A DNA stretch of 64,000 nt from Actinomadura darangshiensis (GCF_004349235.1 NZ_SMKY01000002.1:1-64000), one strand, 5' to 3'; shown: positions 50,786 through 61,891, numbered from the stretch's first letter. Numbers and translations: made by a program. The notes: generated by a model from the sequence alone, not told the origin.

Positions 50786-51950
50786 GCGACTTCGCGGGCG
50801 CCGGGCCGTCCCTGCGCGGGACGGCCCGTGCCCCGTCCGCGTGCCGCCCCTCCGCCACGCCGTCCACCGGGGCGCCGTTCGCGGGCGTCTCGCCGTCCGG
50901 CGAGGGCGCGGCGTCGTCCGCCACGGGGTCGGAGTCGACGCGGAACCGGGGGAGCGCCTCCGGATGCCGGTCCCGGATGTGGGCGACCAGGTGCTCCCGG
51001 ACGTCGCAGCGCAGGTCCCAGGTGCTCGCCGAGTCGGCGGCGCTCATCAGCGCGCGGAGCTTGACGACGCCGTTCGGCAGGACGTCCACCACCTGCAGCA
51101 TCCACTCCCGCCGGTCCCACAGCGGGTTCTCCCTCAGCGCCGCGTACAGCTCGGCGCGCAGCTCCTCGACCGGCACCGTCCAGTCCACGTGCAGCTCCAC
51201 CGAGCCGAGCAGCCGGCTGGAGTGCCGGGTCCAGTTCTCGAACGGCTGCTCGGTGAAGTGCGACACCGGGAAGATCATCCGCCGGTCGTCCCAGAGCTGC
51301 AGCACCACGTACGACAGCGTCAGCTCCTCGACCCGGCCCCAGGTGCCCTGCGTGACGACGACGTCGTCCAGCCGCAGCGCGTCGCTGAACGCCAGCTGCA
51401 GCCCGGCGAGCAGGTTGCCGAGCGCCGGCCGCGCCGCGATGCCGACGACCAGCCCGGCGACGCCCGCCGAGGCCAGCACCCCGGCGCCGACCGCCCGGAC
51501 GGCCGGGAAGGTGAACAGCGCGGCGCCCACCGCGAGGACCACGATGATCACCGCGGCGATGCGGCGGAGCAGCAGCATCTGCGTCCGGGCGCGCCTCGCC
51601 CGCCGGTTGCGCTCGCCCTCGATGCGCATCAGCCGGGCCAGCGGCGGGTCGCTCAGCGCGTAGCCGATCCGGAGCACCAGCCAGGTGGTCGCGCCGATCA
51701 CCGCGATCCGCAGCGCGTGCCGGACCGCGCCCTCCGCGCCGTCGCCGATCAGCTGGTACGGCATCGCGGCGTTGGAACCGGTCACCGCCGCGAACGCGAA
51801 CGCCGGCGCCGCGCAGCGCCGGGCGACGCGCCCGGCGCCCGGCCAGCGCGCCGACAGCCGGCCCGCGAGCAGCCGCCGGCCTCCCTCGACGATGATCGCG
51901 GACGCCGCGACGACGGCCGCGAGGACGGTCCATGCCCAGAACGCGGACAC
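50772..51950 (-). CDS. MscS family mechanosensitive ion channel
   Basis: 392 aa from GTG 51950 (purine-rich AAGGGGG upstream). About five membrane helices: [20 protein letters not shown], a second near residue 60, [40 protein letters not shown], and the pore-lining helix [20 protein letters not shown] typical of MscS. The cytosolic beta/alpha domain follows ([20 protein letters not shown], then [20 protein letters not shown]). The last 50 residues are a low-complexity Pro/Ala/Asp tail. It protects against osmotic downshock. The nearby betaine catabolism could be a related osmolyte theme, though the genes are not co-transcribed. Confidence 0.87.
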   Translation of the reverse strand: MSAFWAWTVLAAVVAASAIIVEGGRRLLAGRLSARWPGAGRVARRCAAPAFAFAAVTGSNAAMPYQLIGDGAEGAVRHALRIAVIGATTWLVLRIGYALSDPPLARLMRIEGERNRRARRARTQMLLLRRIAAVIIVVLAVGAALFTFPAVRAVGAGVLASAGVAGLVVGIAARPALGNLLAGLQLAFSDALRLDDVVVTQGTWGRVEELTLSYVVLQLWDDRRMIFPVSHFTEQPFENWTRHSSRLLGSVELHVDWTVPVEELRAELYAALRENPLWDRREWMLQVVDVLPNGVVKLRALMSAADSASTWDLRCDVREHLVAHIRDRHPEALPRFRVDSDPVADDAAPSPDGETPANGAPVDGVAEGRHADGARAVPRRDGPAPAKSLRRA

Positions 51951-52156
51951 GTGCGCAACGACCCCCTTCCGGTTCTGCCGAGCGGGTGCCCGACCGGTGG
52001 TCACCAGGCGCTCGACCTGCGTCCGACCTTCCCTTTCCCGTCACTTTGCGGTCATCCGGGCGCGGCGGGGAGATCTATGTCACCCCGCGCCGCATCGGAC
52101 CGGGGCGGGACGCGCGGGCGCACGGCGTGTCGGTACCGCCCACTAGGCTTCTGAGC

Positions 52157-54187
52157 GTGGCAGATCCGGCGACCTACCGACCCGCACCGGGCTCCATCCC
52201 GGAGTCCCCCGGGGTGTACCGATTCCGCGACGAGCACGGCCGGGTCATCTACGTGGGCAAGGCGAAGAGCCTCCGCTCGCGGCTCAACTCCTACTTCGCC
52301 GACTTCTCCTCGCTGCACCCCCGCACCCAGACGATGGTGCAGACCGCCTCGCGCGTCGACTGGACGGTCGTCGGCACCGAGGTCGAGGCCCTCCAGCTCG
52401 AATACTCCTGGATCAAGGAGTTCGACCCCCGGTTCAACGTCCGCTACCGGGACGACAAGTCGTATCCGTATCTCGCCGTCACCCTGAACGAGGAGTTCCC
52501 GAGGGTGATGGTGATGCGGGGTGCCAAACGCAAGGGCGTGCGCTACTTCGGGCCGTACTCCCACGCGTGGGCGATCCGGGAGACGGTCGACCAGCTCCTG
52601 CGCGTCTTCCCCGTTCGGACGTGCAGCGCAGGCGTGTTCAAGCGGCAGCACCAGCTCGACCGCCCCTGCCTGCTCGGCTACATCGGCAAGTGCTCCGCGC
52701 CCTGCGTCGGCCGCGTCTCCACCGAGGAGCACCGCCTCCTCGCCGAGGACTTCTGCGACTTCATGGCGGGCAACACCTCCCGCTTCATCAAGCGCCTCGA
52801 ACGCGACATGCGCGAGGCCGCCGCGTCCCAGGAGTACGAGCGCGCCGCCCGGCTCCGCGACGACATCCGCGCCCTGGAGCGCGCCCTGGAGAAGCAGGCC
52901 GTCGTCCTGCCCGACCGCACCGACTGCGACATGGTCGCCTTCGCCGAGGACGAGCTGGAGGCCGCCGTCCAGGTGTTCTACGTGCGCGGCGGCCGCATCC
53001 GCGGGCAGCGCGGCTGGGTCGTCGACAAGGTCGAGGACGTCACCACCGCCGACCTCGTCGAGCACTTCCTCATCCAGGTCTACGGCGAGATCGAGTCGGT
53101 GCCCCGCGAGGTCTTCGTCCCGGCCCTGCCGCCGGAGGAGGCCGCGATGACCGAACTGCTGTCGGAGCAGCGCGGCGGGCCCGTCCGGCTGCGCGTCCCG
53201 CAGCGCGGCGACAAGAAGACCCTGCTGGAGACGGTCGCGCGCAACGCCCACGAGGCGCTCAAGCAGCACAAGACGCGCCGCGCATCCGACCTCACCACCC
53301 GCAGCCGCGCCCTCCAGGAGCTCCAGGACGCCCTGGAGCTCGACGACGCGCCCCTGCGCGTCGAGTGCTACGACGTGTCCAACCTGCAGGGCACCAACGT
53401 GGTCGCCTCCATGGTCGTGTTCGAGGACGGCCTGGCCCGCAAGAGCGAGTACCGCCGGTTCACGATCAAGGCCGTGGAGGGTCAGGACGACGTCCGCTCC
53501 ATCCACGAGGTCATCACCCGCCGGTTCCGCCGCTACCTCGCCGAAAGCGAGAAGATGGGCGAGCTCGACTCGCTTGGAGATCCGGAGGAAGACGGCGCGC
53601 ACCAGCCGATCGACCCGGAGACCGGACGGCCGCGCAAGTTCGCCTACCCGCCCAACCTGGTGATCGTCGACGGCGGCGCGCCGCAGGTCGCCGCCGCGCA
53701 GCGCGCCCTCGACGAGCTGGGCGTCGACGACATCGCCGTCTGCGGCATCGCCAAGCGGCTGGAGGAGATCTGGCTCCCCGGCGAGGACGACCCGGTCATC
53801 CTGCCGCGCAACAGCGAGGGCATGTTCCTCGTCCAGCGGGTCCGCGACGAGGCCCACCGGTTCGCCATCACCTTCCACCGGCAGCGGCGATCCAAGTCCA
53901 TGACGGTGAGCGAACTCGATAACGTTCCGGGTCTGGGCCCGGCGCGGCGCGCGGCGCTGCTGAAACACTTCGGCTCGCTGAAGCGGCTGAAGGACGCGAC
54001 GCCCGAGCAGGTCGCCGAGGTCCCGGGGATCGGCGCGCGCAGCGCCGAGGGCATCGTCGCGGCACTGCACGGCGGCAAGGTCCCCCCGGGGGGCGGGACC
54101 GGCACCGGGCGGCACGCGGCCGGCGGGGAGAGCACGGTCGACGGCGAGCACAGGGTCGACGGGGAGCACAGGGGGAGACGGGCATGA
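52157..54187 (+). CDS. uvrC: Excinuclease ABC subunit C
   Basis: 676 aa. GIY-YIG nuclease domain ([20 protein letters not shown]), UVR motif region ([20 protein letters not shown]), the RNase H-like second nuclease ([20 protein letters not shown], then [17 protein letters not shown]) and a C-terminal tandem helix-hairpin-helix ([33 protein letters not shown]). It cuts DNA on both sides of a lesion bound by UvrB. The last 35 residues are a repeat-like VDGEHR tail. TAGGCT (52144-52149) is 7 nt before GTG 52157, consistent with a leaderless transcript. Stop overlaps rapZ (ATGA). Confidence 0.96.
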   Translation: MADPATYRPAPGSIPESPGVYRFRDEHGRVIYVGKAKSLRSRLNSYFADFSSLHPRTQTMVQTASRVDWTVVGTEVEALQLEYSWIKEFDPRFNVRYRDDKSYPYLAVTLNEEFPRVMVMRGAKRKGVRYFGPYSHAWAIRETVDQLLRVFPVRTCSAGVFKRQHQLDRPCLLGYIGKCSAPCVGRVSTEEHRLLAEDFCDFMAGNTSRFIKRLERDMREAAASQEYERAARLRDDIRALERALEKQAVVLPDRTDCDMVAFAEDELEAAVQVFYVRGGRIRGQRGWVVDKVEDVTTADLVEHFLIQVYGEIESVPREVFVPALPPEEAAMTELLSEQRGGPVRLRVPQRGDKKTLLETVARNAHEALKQHKTRRASDLTTRSRALQELQDALELDDAPLRVECYDVSNLQGTNVVASMVVFEDGLARKSEYRRFTIKAVEGQDDVRSIHEVITRRFRRYLAESEKMGELDSLGDPEEDGAHQPIDPETGRPRKFAYPPNLVIVDGGAPQVAAAQRALDELGVDDIAVCGIAKRLEEIWLPGEDDPVILPRNSEGMFLVQRVRDEAHRFAITFHRQRRSKSMTVSELDNVPGLGPARRAALLKHFGSLKRLKDATPEQVAEVPGIGARSAEGIVAALHGGKVPPGGGTGTGRHAAGGESTVDGEHRVDGEHRGRRA

Positions 54188-55062
54188 CCAGCGAGACGAA
54201 GATCCCGGACATCGTGATAGTCACCGGCATGTCCGGGGCGGGCCGCAGCACCGCCGCCAAGTCCCTGGAGGACCTCGACTGGTTCGTGGTCGACAACCTG
54301 CCGCCCGGGCTGCTCGCCACCATGGCCGACCTCGGCGGCCGGGTGAAGAACGCCGTGCCGCGCATCGCCGTGGTCGTGGACGTCCGCAGCCGCGGGTTCA
54401 CCGAGGACCTGCACTCCTCGATCGCCGAACTGGAGGCGCGCGGCGTCCACCCGCGCGTGGTGTTCCTGGAGGCCGGCGACGCCGACCTGGTGCGCCGCTT
54501 CGAGAGCGTCCGCCGCCCCCACCCGCTGCAGGGCGACGGGCGCCTGGTGGACGGCATCGCCCGCGAGCGCGAACTCGTCCGCGAGGTCCGCGCCGAGGCC
54601 GACCTCGTCATCGACACCAGCGGCCTCAACGTGCACGAGCTGCGCAACAAGATCATCGGGTTCTTCGGCAACGACACCGGCGAGTCCAGCCTGCGCGCCA
54701 CCGTCGTGTCGTTCGGCTACAAGTACGGGCTGCCCGTCGACGCCGACCTCGTCGTCGACTGCCGGTTCCTGCCGAACCCGCACTGGGTGCCGGAGCTGCG
54801 GCCGAAGACGGGCCGCGACGCCGCCGTCCGCGACTACGTCCTCGGGCAGCGCGGCGCCAAGGAGTTCCTGGACGCCTACGCCGAGGTCCTCCGCCTTCTC
54901 TCCGACGGCTACGAGCGCGAGGGCAAGCACTACGTGACCCTCGCCGTGGGATGCACCGGTGGAAAACACCGTAGTGTGGCCATGGCGGAACAGATCGCCG
55001 CCCGGCTGCGGGACGAGGGCATCGAGGTGCAGGTCGCCCATCGTGACCTCGGCCGCGAGTGA
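54184..55062 (+). CDS. rapZ: RapZ/YvcJ family nucleotide-binding protein
   Basis: 292 aa. The P-loop reads [20 protein letters not shown], with Arg in place of the Walker Lys, which is usual in actinobacteria; [28 protein letters not shown] and the C-terminal [20 protein letters not shown] complete the family signature. In enterobacteria RapZ is an RNase adaptor for the GlmS small RNAs; in actinobacteria the role is less clear, perhaps metabolite sensing. It is translationally coupled to uvrC and followed by yvcK and whiA, the conserved sporulation/envelope cluster. Confidence 0.93.
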   Translation: MTSETKIPDIVIVTGMSGAGRSTAAKSLEDLDWFVVDNLPPGLLATMADLGGRVKNAVPRIAVVVDVRSRGFTEDLHSSIAELEARGVHPRVVFLEAGDADLVRRFESVRRPHPLQGDGRLVDGIARERELVREVRAEADLVIDTSGLNVHELRNKIIGFFGNDTGESSLRATVVSFGYKYGLPVDADLVVDCRFLPNPHWVPELRPKTGRDAAVRDYVLGQRGAKEFLDAYAEVLRLLSDGYEREGKHYVTLAVGCTGGKHRSVAMAEQIAARLRDEGIEVQVAHRDLGRE

Positions 55063-55102
55063 CAGCCCGGCACGGGGCGCGGACAAGGAGAGACACGGCA
55101 CG

Positions 55103-56080
55103 GTGAAGCCCCCTGGCCCGAAGGCGGGTCCGAAGGTCGTCGCGCTCGGCGGGGGCCACGGCCTCTACGCCTCGCTGTCCGCGCTGCGCCGGGTCACCGA
55201 CCGGCTGACCGCCGTCGTCACCGTCGCCGACGACGGCGGCTCCAGCGGCCGGCTCCGCCGCGAACTCGGCGTGCTGCCGCCCGGCGACCTCCGGATGGCG
55301 CTCGCCGCCCTCTGCGGCGACGACGAATGGGGCCAGACCTGGCGGGACGTCGTCCAGCACCGCTTCCGCAGCGAGGGCGACCTGCAAGACCACGCCGTCG
55401 GCAACCTCCTCATCGTCGCGCTGTGGGAACTGCTCGGCGGCACCTCCGCGCCCGGCTCCACCGTCGCCGGGCTCGACTGGGTCGGCCGGCTGCTCGGTGC
55501 GCACGGCCGCGTCCTGCCGATGGCGGCCGTCCCGATGGACATCGTCGCCGAGGTGCGCGGCGCCGACCCGGCCCGCCCCGACGAGATCACCCACGTCAAG
55601 GGGCAGGCCGCCTGCGCGAAGACGCCCGGCGCCGTCCTCGGGGTGTCGCTCGTGCCCGCCGACCCGCCCGCCTGCCCCGAGGCCCTCGCCGCCGTTGACG
55701 AGGCCGACTGGATCGTGTTCGGCCCCGGCTCCTGGTTCACCAGCGTCCTGCCGCACCTCAAGGTCCCCGCGCTGGCCCGCGCCCTCACCACCTCCCGCGC
55801 CCGCCGCGTCGTCGCGCTCAACCTCGCGCCGCAGCCCGGCGAGACCGACGACTTCTCGCCGCAGCGGCACCTGGAGGTCCTGCAGGCGCACGCACCGGAC
55901 CTGAGCGTGGACGTCGTCCTCGCCGACCGCGCGGTGGTGGACGACCCGGCGGCGCTCGACAAGGCCGTCCAGGACCTCGGCGGACGCCTCGTCCTCGCCG
56001 GCGTCGCCGCCGCCGACGGATCGCCGCGTCATGAACCCGCCCGTCTGGCCCAAGCCTTCGTACAGATATTCGCTGAGTGA
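55103..56080 (+). CDS. yvcK: YvcK/CofD-like gluconeogenesis and envelope factor
   Basis: 325 aa. [20 protein letters not shown] and [20 protein letters not shown] are the UDP-sugar-binding motifs of the YvcK family; [20 protein letters not shown], then [20 protein letters not shown], follow. In Bacillus and mycobacteria the protein (YvcK/CuvA) binds UDP-GlcNAc and helps control carbon flow to the wall. GGAG (55087-55090) is 12 nt before GTG 55103. It lies between rapZ and whiA. Confidence 0.92.
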   Translation: MKPPGPKAGPKVVALGGGHGLYASLSALRRVTDRLTAVVTVADDGGSSGRLRRELGVLPPGDLRMALAALCGDDEWGQTWRDVVQHRFRSEGDLQDHAVGNLLIVALWELLGGTSAPGSTVAGLDWVGRLLGAHGRVLPMAAVPMDIVAEVRGADPARPDEITHVKGQAACAKTPGAVLGVSLVPADPPACPEALAAVDEADWIVFGPGSWFTSVLPHLKVPALARALTTSRARRVVALNLAPQPGETDDFSPQRHLEVLQAHAPDLSVDVVLADRAVVDDPAALDKAVQDLGGRLVLAGVAAADGSPRHEPARLAQAFVQIFAE

Positions 56081-56141
56081 CGACCGGCGCGGCCGTCATC
56101 GGCCAGACTGCTGGAAGTCCGATAGGGGGAGGGTTCATCAG

Positions 56142-57122
56142 ATGGCGATGACCGGTCTGGTCAAGGACGAGCTGAGCAGGCTCACGATACTGAAACCGTG
56201 CTGCCGCAAAGCCGAGGTCTCGACGCTGCTGCGCTTCGCGGGAGGCCTGCACCTGGTCAGCGGGCGCATCGTGATCGAGGCCGAGATCGACACCGGCGTG
56301 GCCGCCCGGCGCCTGATCAAGGACATCTCCGAGGTGTTCGGGCACACCTCCGAGGTCGTCGTGCTCGCGGCCAGCGGCCTGCGCAAGGGCAACCGCTACG
56401 TCGTCCGCGTCTTCCGGGAGGGCGAGTCGCTCGCCCGGCAGACCGGCCTCGTCGACAACAACGGCCGGCCCGTCCGCGGCCTCCCCCGGCATGTGGTCGC
56501 GGGGGCGGCCTGTGACGCCGAGTCCGCCTGGCGCGGCGCGTTCCTCGCGCACGGCTCGCTCACCGAACCCGGCCGCTCCATGTCCCTCGAAGTGACCTGC
56601 CCCGGCCCCGAGGCCGCGCTCGCCCTCGTCGGCGCCGCCCGCCGCCTCAAGATCCACGCCAAGGCCCGCGAGGTCCGCGGCGTCGACCGCGTCGTCGTCC
56701 GCGACGGCGACGCGATCAGCGCCCTGCTCACCCGGCTCGGCGCGCACGACAGCGTCCTCGCCTGGGAAGAGCGCCGGATGCGCCGCGAAGTCCGCGCCAC
56801 CGCCAACCGGCTCGCCAACTTCGACGACGCCAACCTCCGCCGCTCCGCCCGCGCCGCCGTCGCCGCCGGCGCCCGCGTCGCCCGCGCCCTGGAGATCCTC
56901 GGCGACGACGCCCCCGAGCACCTCGTCAGCGCCGGCCGCCTCCGCCTGGAGCACAAGCAGGCGTCCCTGGAGGAACTCGGCCAGCTCGCCGACCCGGCCC
57001 TCACCAAGGACGCCATCGCCGGCCGCATCCGCCGCCTCCTCGCCATGGCCGACAAACGCGCCGGCGACCAGGGCATCCCCGGCACCGACGCCAACCTGAC
57101 GGCCGACATGCTGGCGCCGTAG
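56142..57122 (+). CDS. whiA: Sporulation/cell division regulator WhiA
   Basis: 326 aa. The N-terminal LAGLIDADG-homing-endonuclease-like domain ([40 protein letters not shown]) is followed by a C-terminal helix-turn-helix with [20 protein letters not shown], then [13 protein letters not shown]. WhiA is a DNA-binding protein needed for sporulation septation in streptomycetes and for normal division in other Gram-positives. GGGGGAGGG is 8 nt before ATG. The gene ends 6 nt before a strong G/C hairpin. Confidence 0.95.
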   Translation: MAMTGLVKDELSRLTILKPCCRKAEVSTLLRFAGGLHLVSGRIVIEAEIDTGVAARRLIKDISEVFGHTSEVVVLAASGLRKGNRYVVRVFREGESLARQTGLVDNNGRPVRGLPRHVVAGAACDAESAWRGAFLAHGSLTEPGRSMSLEVTCPGPEAALALVGAARRLKIHAKAREVRGVDRVVVRDGDAISALLTRLGAHDSVLAWEERRMRREVRATANRLANFDDANLRRSARAAVAAGARVARALEILGDDAPEHLVSAGRLRLEHKQASLEELGQLADPALTKDAIAGRIRRLLAMADKRAGDQGIPGTDANLTADMLAP

Positions 57123-57127
57123 TTTAC

Positions 57128-57154
57128 TGGGGGGGCGACCCCCCAAACCCCCCG
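57128..57154. terminator. G/C-rich repeat and hairpin behind whiA
   Basis: A run of seven G (57129-57135), CGA, then six C (57139-57144), AAA and another six C forms a very stable hairpin directly after the whiA stop. It can serve as a terminator between whiA and the convergent genes. Its reverse complement matches 62016-62042 inside pgk at 26 of 27 positions, so it is also a dispersed repeat. Confidence 0.65.
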
Positions 57155-57330
57155 TTGCGACGCAGGCGATCCTCACGCCGCCGTTTCGGTCTCTGTGCCT
57201 CTTGCGCCTTGTGCGGCGTCGCTCCGGTCGCCTGCGTCGTCGGGCATGCCCGCTCCGCTCGCTGCGCTCGCTCCGCGTGCCTGCCCGTGACCGCCGCCTG
57301 AGGTCCAGACCCAAGAGGGCTCGGCGTGGG
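57155..57330. other. Structured intergenic region between whiA and the minus-strand genes
   Basis: No gene is seen. A 12-bp inverted repeat (CGACGCAGGCGA at 57158-57169, TCGCCTGCGTCG at 57228-57239) brackets about 58 nt, and a GC-rich tract with CGCTCGCTGCGCTCGCTCCG follows around 57250-57280, of the kind often repeated at transcription-unit ends in high-GC actinomycetes. Confidence 0.5.
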
Positions 57331-58560
57331 CTAGTCGCCTCTTAGGATTCGGGGGATCAGGTCTTCGCGTAGTTGGCCGTAGCCGGTTTCGGCCCAGACG
57401 CTTTGGGTCGGGTCGGCCTCGTAGTAGGGGACTTCGCGGCCGTCGCGGTGGTCGGTGAGGACGTCGGGGGTCTGCTTGTCGCGGGCCGCGCGGGCGCAGG
57501 GGCGGCACGTCTGGACGCGGAGGCGCTTGCGGGAGCCCAGGGGGCGCCAGTCGAGCTTGTTCGTCGCGTCGCCGTGCAGGGGGTTGAAGAAGCAGAGGGG
57601 GACCGGCGGGATCTCCGGCTTGCCGTCCGCAACGGCCTGCGCGGAGGCGAGGGCGTCCCGGCCCTGGTCGAGGACGACGAGGACGCCGGCCAGGTCGGGG
57701 GCGCCCCGGGCCGCGTCGAGGGTCTTGCCGGCGGCCTGGTAGGCGTCCAGGGCGCGGGCCATCAGCGTGCGGGTGCGCTCGCCGGTGGTGGGGACGGAGG
57801 TCTCGTCCAGCAGCTCGCCGAACGCGATGACCTCGCGGGACGCCTGCTCGCGGAGCTGGTCCTCGGTGGCGCGGCTCGCCGTGGCGAACACCGTGCGGGG
57901 CATCAGCAGGCCGTGGCCCTCGCGGCGGACGGACGCCATCCGGCGCCGCCGCCAGAGGAGGAACCCGGCTGCGCCCACGACGGCCACGCCCGCCGCGCCC
58001 GCGCCGAGGGCCCAGGCCAGGCCGCCGTCGTCCTGCTCTGAGCCGTTGGCTTTCGGGGTGCCGTCGGGTGAGGTGGTCTTGCGCGCGTTGACCCGCTCGC
58101 TGAGTTCGTCGGAGAGGCGGTCGTACTCCTGCTCGGCGGTGCCCGAGATGAGCAGGTCGGCGACGCGGGAGAGCTTGGCCGCCAGCGGCGCCTCGCGCAG
58201 GGTGCGGTCGATGTTGACCGCCCCGGCGGCGTCGAGGGCGTGGTGGTCACCGCCCCATTCGCGTCCGGACAGGCCGTCGGTGTCGTCGTCGAAGGTGATG
58301 AAGATGCCGTCGCGGCCCAGCCGGTCGTGGACGACGGTGGCGAGCTGCTCGGCGTCCGTCCAGGTGCCGCCCTTGACCAGCGGGACCAGGACGATGAAGA
58401 CGGGCGCGGGCGCCTTTTTCAGCTTGCCGAGGAGCCGCCGCCGCTCCGCCGCCGGAAGCGCGGACGCCAGCGACGAGTCGACGTAGAGGGGGGAGCGGCG
58501 GAGGGCGGCGGCCAGCCGTTCGCCGGGCGACGGTTCATTCAACACCGCGTCATTCAACAC
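57331..58560 (-). CDS. Membrane protein of the three-paralogue cluster, copy 3
   Basis: 409 aa from GTG 58560 (GTG 58545 also possible). An N-terminal domain (RLAAALRRSPLYVDSSLASA, then PVFIVLVPLVKGGTWTDAEQ and HDRLGRDGIFITFDDD) is shared with the two upstream genes and resembles TPM-type domains. It lacks a convincing signal peptide. One membrane helix (WALGAGAAGVAVVGAAGFLL, about residue 190) separates it from a cytosolic helical part ending in CFFNPLHGDATNKLDW and TCRPCARAA, a Cys pattern also found in copy 2. It overlaps the copy 2 stop by 11 nt. Function unknown. Confidence 0.7.
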   Translation of the reverse strand: MLNDAVLNEPSPGERLAAALRRSPLYVDSSLASALPAAERRRLLGKLKKAPAPVFIVLVPLVKGGTWTDAEQLATVVHDRLGRDGIFITFDDDTDGLSGREWGGDHHALDAAGAVNIDRTLREAPLAAKLSRVADLLISGTAEQEYDRLSDELSERVNARKTTSPDGTPKANGSEQDDGGLAWALGAGAAGVAVVGAAGFLLWRRRRMASVRREGHGLLMPRTVFATASRATEDQLREQASREVIAFGELLDETSVPTTGERTRTLMARALDAYQAAGKTLDAARGAPDLAGVLVVLDQGRDALASAQAVADGKPEIPPVPLCFFNPLHGDATNKLDWRPLGSRKRLRVQTCRPCARAARDKQTPDVLTDHRDGREVPYYEADPTQSVWAETGYGQLREDLIPRILRGD

Positions 58561-58561
58561 C
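58535..58561 (-). repeat. 12-bp direct repeat at the junction of two paralogues
   Basis: GGTGTTGAATGA occurs twice, separated by CGC, on the minus strand. The first copy contains the stop of copy 2 (GAA TGA) and the proposed GTG start of copy 3; the second provides an alternative in-frame GTG. Confidence 0.75.
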
Positions 58562-59842
58562 GAGATACCTCATCACACGGGGGAGGAAGTCCTTGCCGCG
58601 GCCGCCCCACGCCGTGTCGCGCCACACGCCGGGGACGAGGGTGTGCGGGCGGTCGCCGTCCGGGGTGCGGACCTTGAGGAGGTGCCCCTCGGTGAGCCCG
58701 TTGCGCTTCTGGGAGAGGCGGCAGGCCTCGCAGAGGGGACACTGCTTCGGCAGGTCGTGCTCGGCCAGCTTCGGGACGCGTCGGCTCACGACCGACTCGC
58801 CGTGCAGCGGGTTGACCAGGCAGGGCGCGGGCGGCGCCGCGAGGTTCCGGGTGATCGCGATGCGGCCCTGGCGGGCCAGGACGATCGCGCCGACCAGGTC
58901 GGTCGCCTTGTCCTCGTCCTGCTTGGCGTCGTCGTAGAGGATCTGGGCGGCGTCGTAGGCGGAGACGGCGTAGTCGCGTCCCTGCTCCGCCTCCGCCGTG
59001 GCGAGGAGGGGCCGGAGCCGCTCCAGCTCCTTCGCGGCGTGGCGGCGCAGCCAGCGCATGCTCGGCTTGGTGGGCGCCCAGCGGTGCACCTCGGCCTTCG
59101 GCTTCCCCCTCGCCTTCTCGCCGCGCCGCCCGCGCCCGAGGAGGGCGAGGACGCCGATGCCCAGCCAGTACAGGACGAGGGCCCCGACCGGCCCGGCGAG
59201 GAGGAGACCGGTCAGGAGCGGCGCCTGGATCTCCGGATCGGCCGGGGTCTGCTTGGTCTCCTCGCCGAACGGGTCGGGGGAGGAGTACAGGGTCGGGGTC
59301 TCCGGCGACGCCGATGGCGCGGCGGCGTAGCCTTCCAGCCGCTGGACGACCCGGTCGGCGAGCCCAGTGAAGGGATGCTCCGGGTCGGCGGGCCGGCTGC
59401 TGCCCGGAAGGTCGTCTTCCAGGGTGGAGTAGGGGAGGCGGCGGGGCACGTCGAACGCCTCGGACTCCATCTGGCCGCGCGAGTTGACCATGAGGTAGAG
59501 CCCGTCCCGGCCGGAGCGGTCGTGCAGCATGAACAGGAACGCGTCGTCCTGGCCCTGCGACTCCGAGTCGTTCGGGTTCGGGATCACCACGACGTACGCC
59601 GGTGTGCCGATCCGCTTCGCGGTCCCGGCGAGGGCGGCGCGGAGGCGGCCCCGGTCCGGCTCGCCGAGAGCCTGCCCCACGTCCGGGTCGACGAACAGCG
59701 GGTCCTTGGCGAGCGCGGCGGTGATCCGGTCGATCCGGTGGTAGGCGTACGGTGGCGGATCGGCCGCGGCGGACCCCGGCCATGCGGTGAGCGCGGCGAG
59801 GACCAGGGCCGCGAGCAGCGCCGGGGCGCGGAGCCGTCTCAT
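58550..59842 (-). CDS. Secreted-domain membrane protein of the three-paralogue cluster, copy 2
   Basis: 430 aa. A Sec signal peptide (ALLAALVLAALTAWPGSAAA) is followed by the shared extracytoplasmic domain (RITAALAKDPLFVDPDVGQA, TPAYVVVIPNPNDSESQGQD, LHDRSGRDGLYLMVNSRGQM), a Pro-rich linker, a membrane helix (LLAGPVGALVLYWLGIGVLA, about residue 230) and a basic/helical cytosolic part with CLVNPLHGESVVSRR and CPLCEACRLSQ near the end, a probable zinc site shared with copy 3. The last residues carry GGRGKDFLPRVMRYLGVE. ATGA overlap with copy 1. The fold resembles TPM domains involved in membrane-protein or photosystem repair elsewhere; role here unknown. Confidence 0.72.
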   Translation of the reverse strand: MRRLRAPALLAALVLAALTAWPGSAAADPPPYAYHRIDRITAALAKDPLFVDPDVGQALGEPDRGRLRAALAGTAKRIGTPAYVVVIPNPNDSESQGQDDAFLFMLHDRSGRDGLYLMVNSRGQMESEAFDVPRRLPYSTLEDDLPGSSRPADPEHPFTGLADRVVQRLEGYAAAPSASPETPTLYSSPDPFGEETKQTPADPEIQAPLLTGLLLAGPVGALVLYWLGIGVLALLGRGRRGEKARGKPKAEVHRWAPTKPSMRWLRRHAAKELERLRPLLATAEAEQGRDYAVSAYDAAQILYDDAKQDEDKATDLVGAIVLARQGRIAITRNLAAPPAPCLVNPLHGESVVSRRVPKLAEHDLPKQCPLCEACRLSQKRNGLTEGHLLKVRTPDGDRPHTLVPGVWRDTAWGGRGKDFLPRVMRYLGVE

Positions 59843-60612
59843 CGGCGCCCCTTTTGCTTCGATAGCCGCTGTTTCCGCTTCGCCTGCACCTTCTTGGTGC
59901 GTGCCTTCACGGTCGGTTTCCGCCGGGGCTTTGGACTGCGGACGCGGCGCCAGATCAGCAGGCCGAGGATCGTGCCGCCGCTGAGCACGGCGCCGCCGCC
60001 GAACAGGCCCCACTCGATGTGGGCGGCGCGCCGGTCCGCCGCGTCGTCGGCGTCCAGCGCCTCGCGGAGCTTCGACTTGGGCTCCGGATGGGGATGGTCG
60101 CGGCGCTCGCGGGCGTGCCCGGACAGGGCGATCTCCACGAACCGCTCGATCATCTCGGGCGCGGTCGCGTCGTAGGGCAGCTCGAAGTCCGCGGCCGACC
60201 AGGCGTCGTCCACCGGGAGCCGCCGGGACCCGCCGAACTGCCGCGCCTCCCCGTGGCCGCCGGACGGGTCGACCACGAGGTAGACGCCGTCCTTGCGCAG
60301 CCGGTCGCGGAGCAGCGGCACGAGCGAGTCGGCGGGGTTCTCCTGCCCGATGCCCACGGTGGGCGTCACCGCAACGTACGCGGGGACGCCGAGCCGCGCG
60401 ATGGACGCCTTGATCCGCGCGGCGGCGTCCGGGGGCAGCGACCGCGGGGCGTGATCCGTGACGTACACGGGATCGCGGGCGAGCGCGGCGGCGATGTGGT
60501 CGGCCCGGCTCACCGGTTCGACGCGCTCCATGGGCGTCGCCGAGGCGGCAGGGCAGCCCAGCACCATGAACCCCGCAAGCCCCACCAACAGGACGAACCG
60601 CCCGCGCCACAT
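59839..60612 (-). CDS. Secreted-domain membrane protein of the three-paralogue cluster, copy 1
   Basis: 257 aa from ATG 60612. Signal peptide (FVLLVGLAGFMVLGCPAASA), then the shared extracytoplasmic domain (HIAAALARDPVYVTDHAPRS, VPAYVAVTPTVGIGQENPAD, LRDRLRKDGVYLVVDPSGGH), a membrane helix (LFGGGAVLSGGTILGLLIWR, about residue 215) and a short, very basic tail (KPTVKARTKKVQAKRKQRLS). It lacks the C-terminal NPLHG/CxxC part of the other two. TACACT lies 8 nt before ATG, so the transcript may be leaderless or nearly so. First gene of the apparent three-gene operon. Confidence 0.7.
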   Translation of the reverse strand: MWRGRFVLLVGLAGFMVLGCPAASATPMERVEPVSRADHIAAALARDPVYVTDHAPRSLPPDAAARIKASIARLGVPAYVAVTPTVGIGQENPADSLVPLLRDRLRKDGVYLVVDPSGGHGEARQFGGSRRLPVDDAWSAADFELPYDATAPEMIERFVEIALSGHARERRDHPHPEPKSKLREALDADDAADRRAAHIEWGLFGGGAVLSGGTILGLLIWRRVRSPKPRRKPTVKARTKKVQAKRKQRLSKQKGRR

Positions 60613-60670
60613 GGACCGCGAGTGTAGTGATGATCGTCCGGTGCCGTGGAAGGGGCCGGGCGCGGGCAAT

Positions 60671-60684
60671 CCCCCGGCCGGGGG
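60671..60684. repeat. CCCCCGGCCGGGGG palindrome in the copy 1/gap divergent region
   Basis: Perfect 14-bp palindrome in the 225-nt divergent gap. TAGGGT at 60746-60751 is a possible -10 for gap, without a clear -35. Nothing else is recognised in this gap. Confidence 0.35.
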
Positions 60685-60786
60685 AACGCGGGCTCACCCG
60701 GGATTTCCCACGAAACCGGTGTCCGGCTACTCGTGGGTCATTGGATAGGGTCGGGAGGTGGGGGAGAACCCCGGATCCGACCGTAG

Positions 60787-61845
<1,059 letters not shown>

Positions 61846-61860
61846 CCGAAGCCCGCCACC

Positions 61861-61891
61861 GCCGTGGCCGTGCGTGACGCGCGGCCACGGC
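61861..61891. terminator. Hairpin between gap and pgk
   Basis: GCCGTGGCCG (61861-61870) and CGGCCACGGC (61882-61891) form a perfect 10-bp stem with an 11-nt loop in the 79-nt gap. No U-tract follows; partial termination or mRNA processing/stability could make gap and pgk levels differ. Confidence 0.5.

Noticed and set aside
54080-54180. Another copy of the G/C repeat in the uvrC tail
   Set aside because: CCCCCCGGGGGG occurs there but the flanking pattern of the 27-bp element is absent.
57240-57290. CRISPR-like short repeats in the GCTCGCT tract
   Set aside because: Units are short, unspaced and GC-rich with no constant repeat and spacer pattern.
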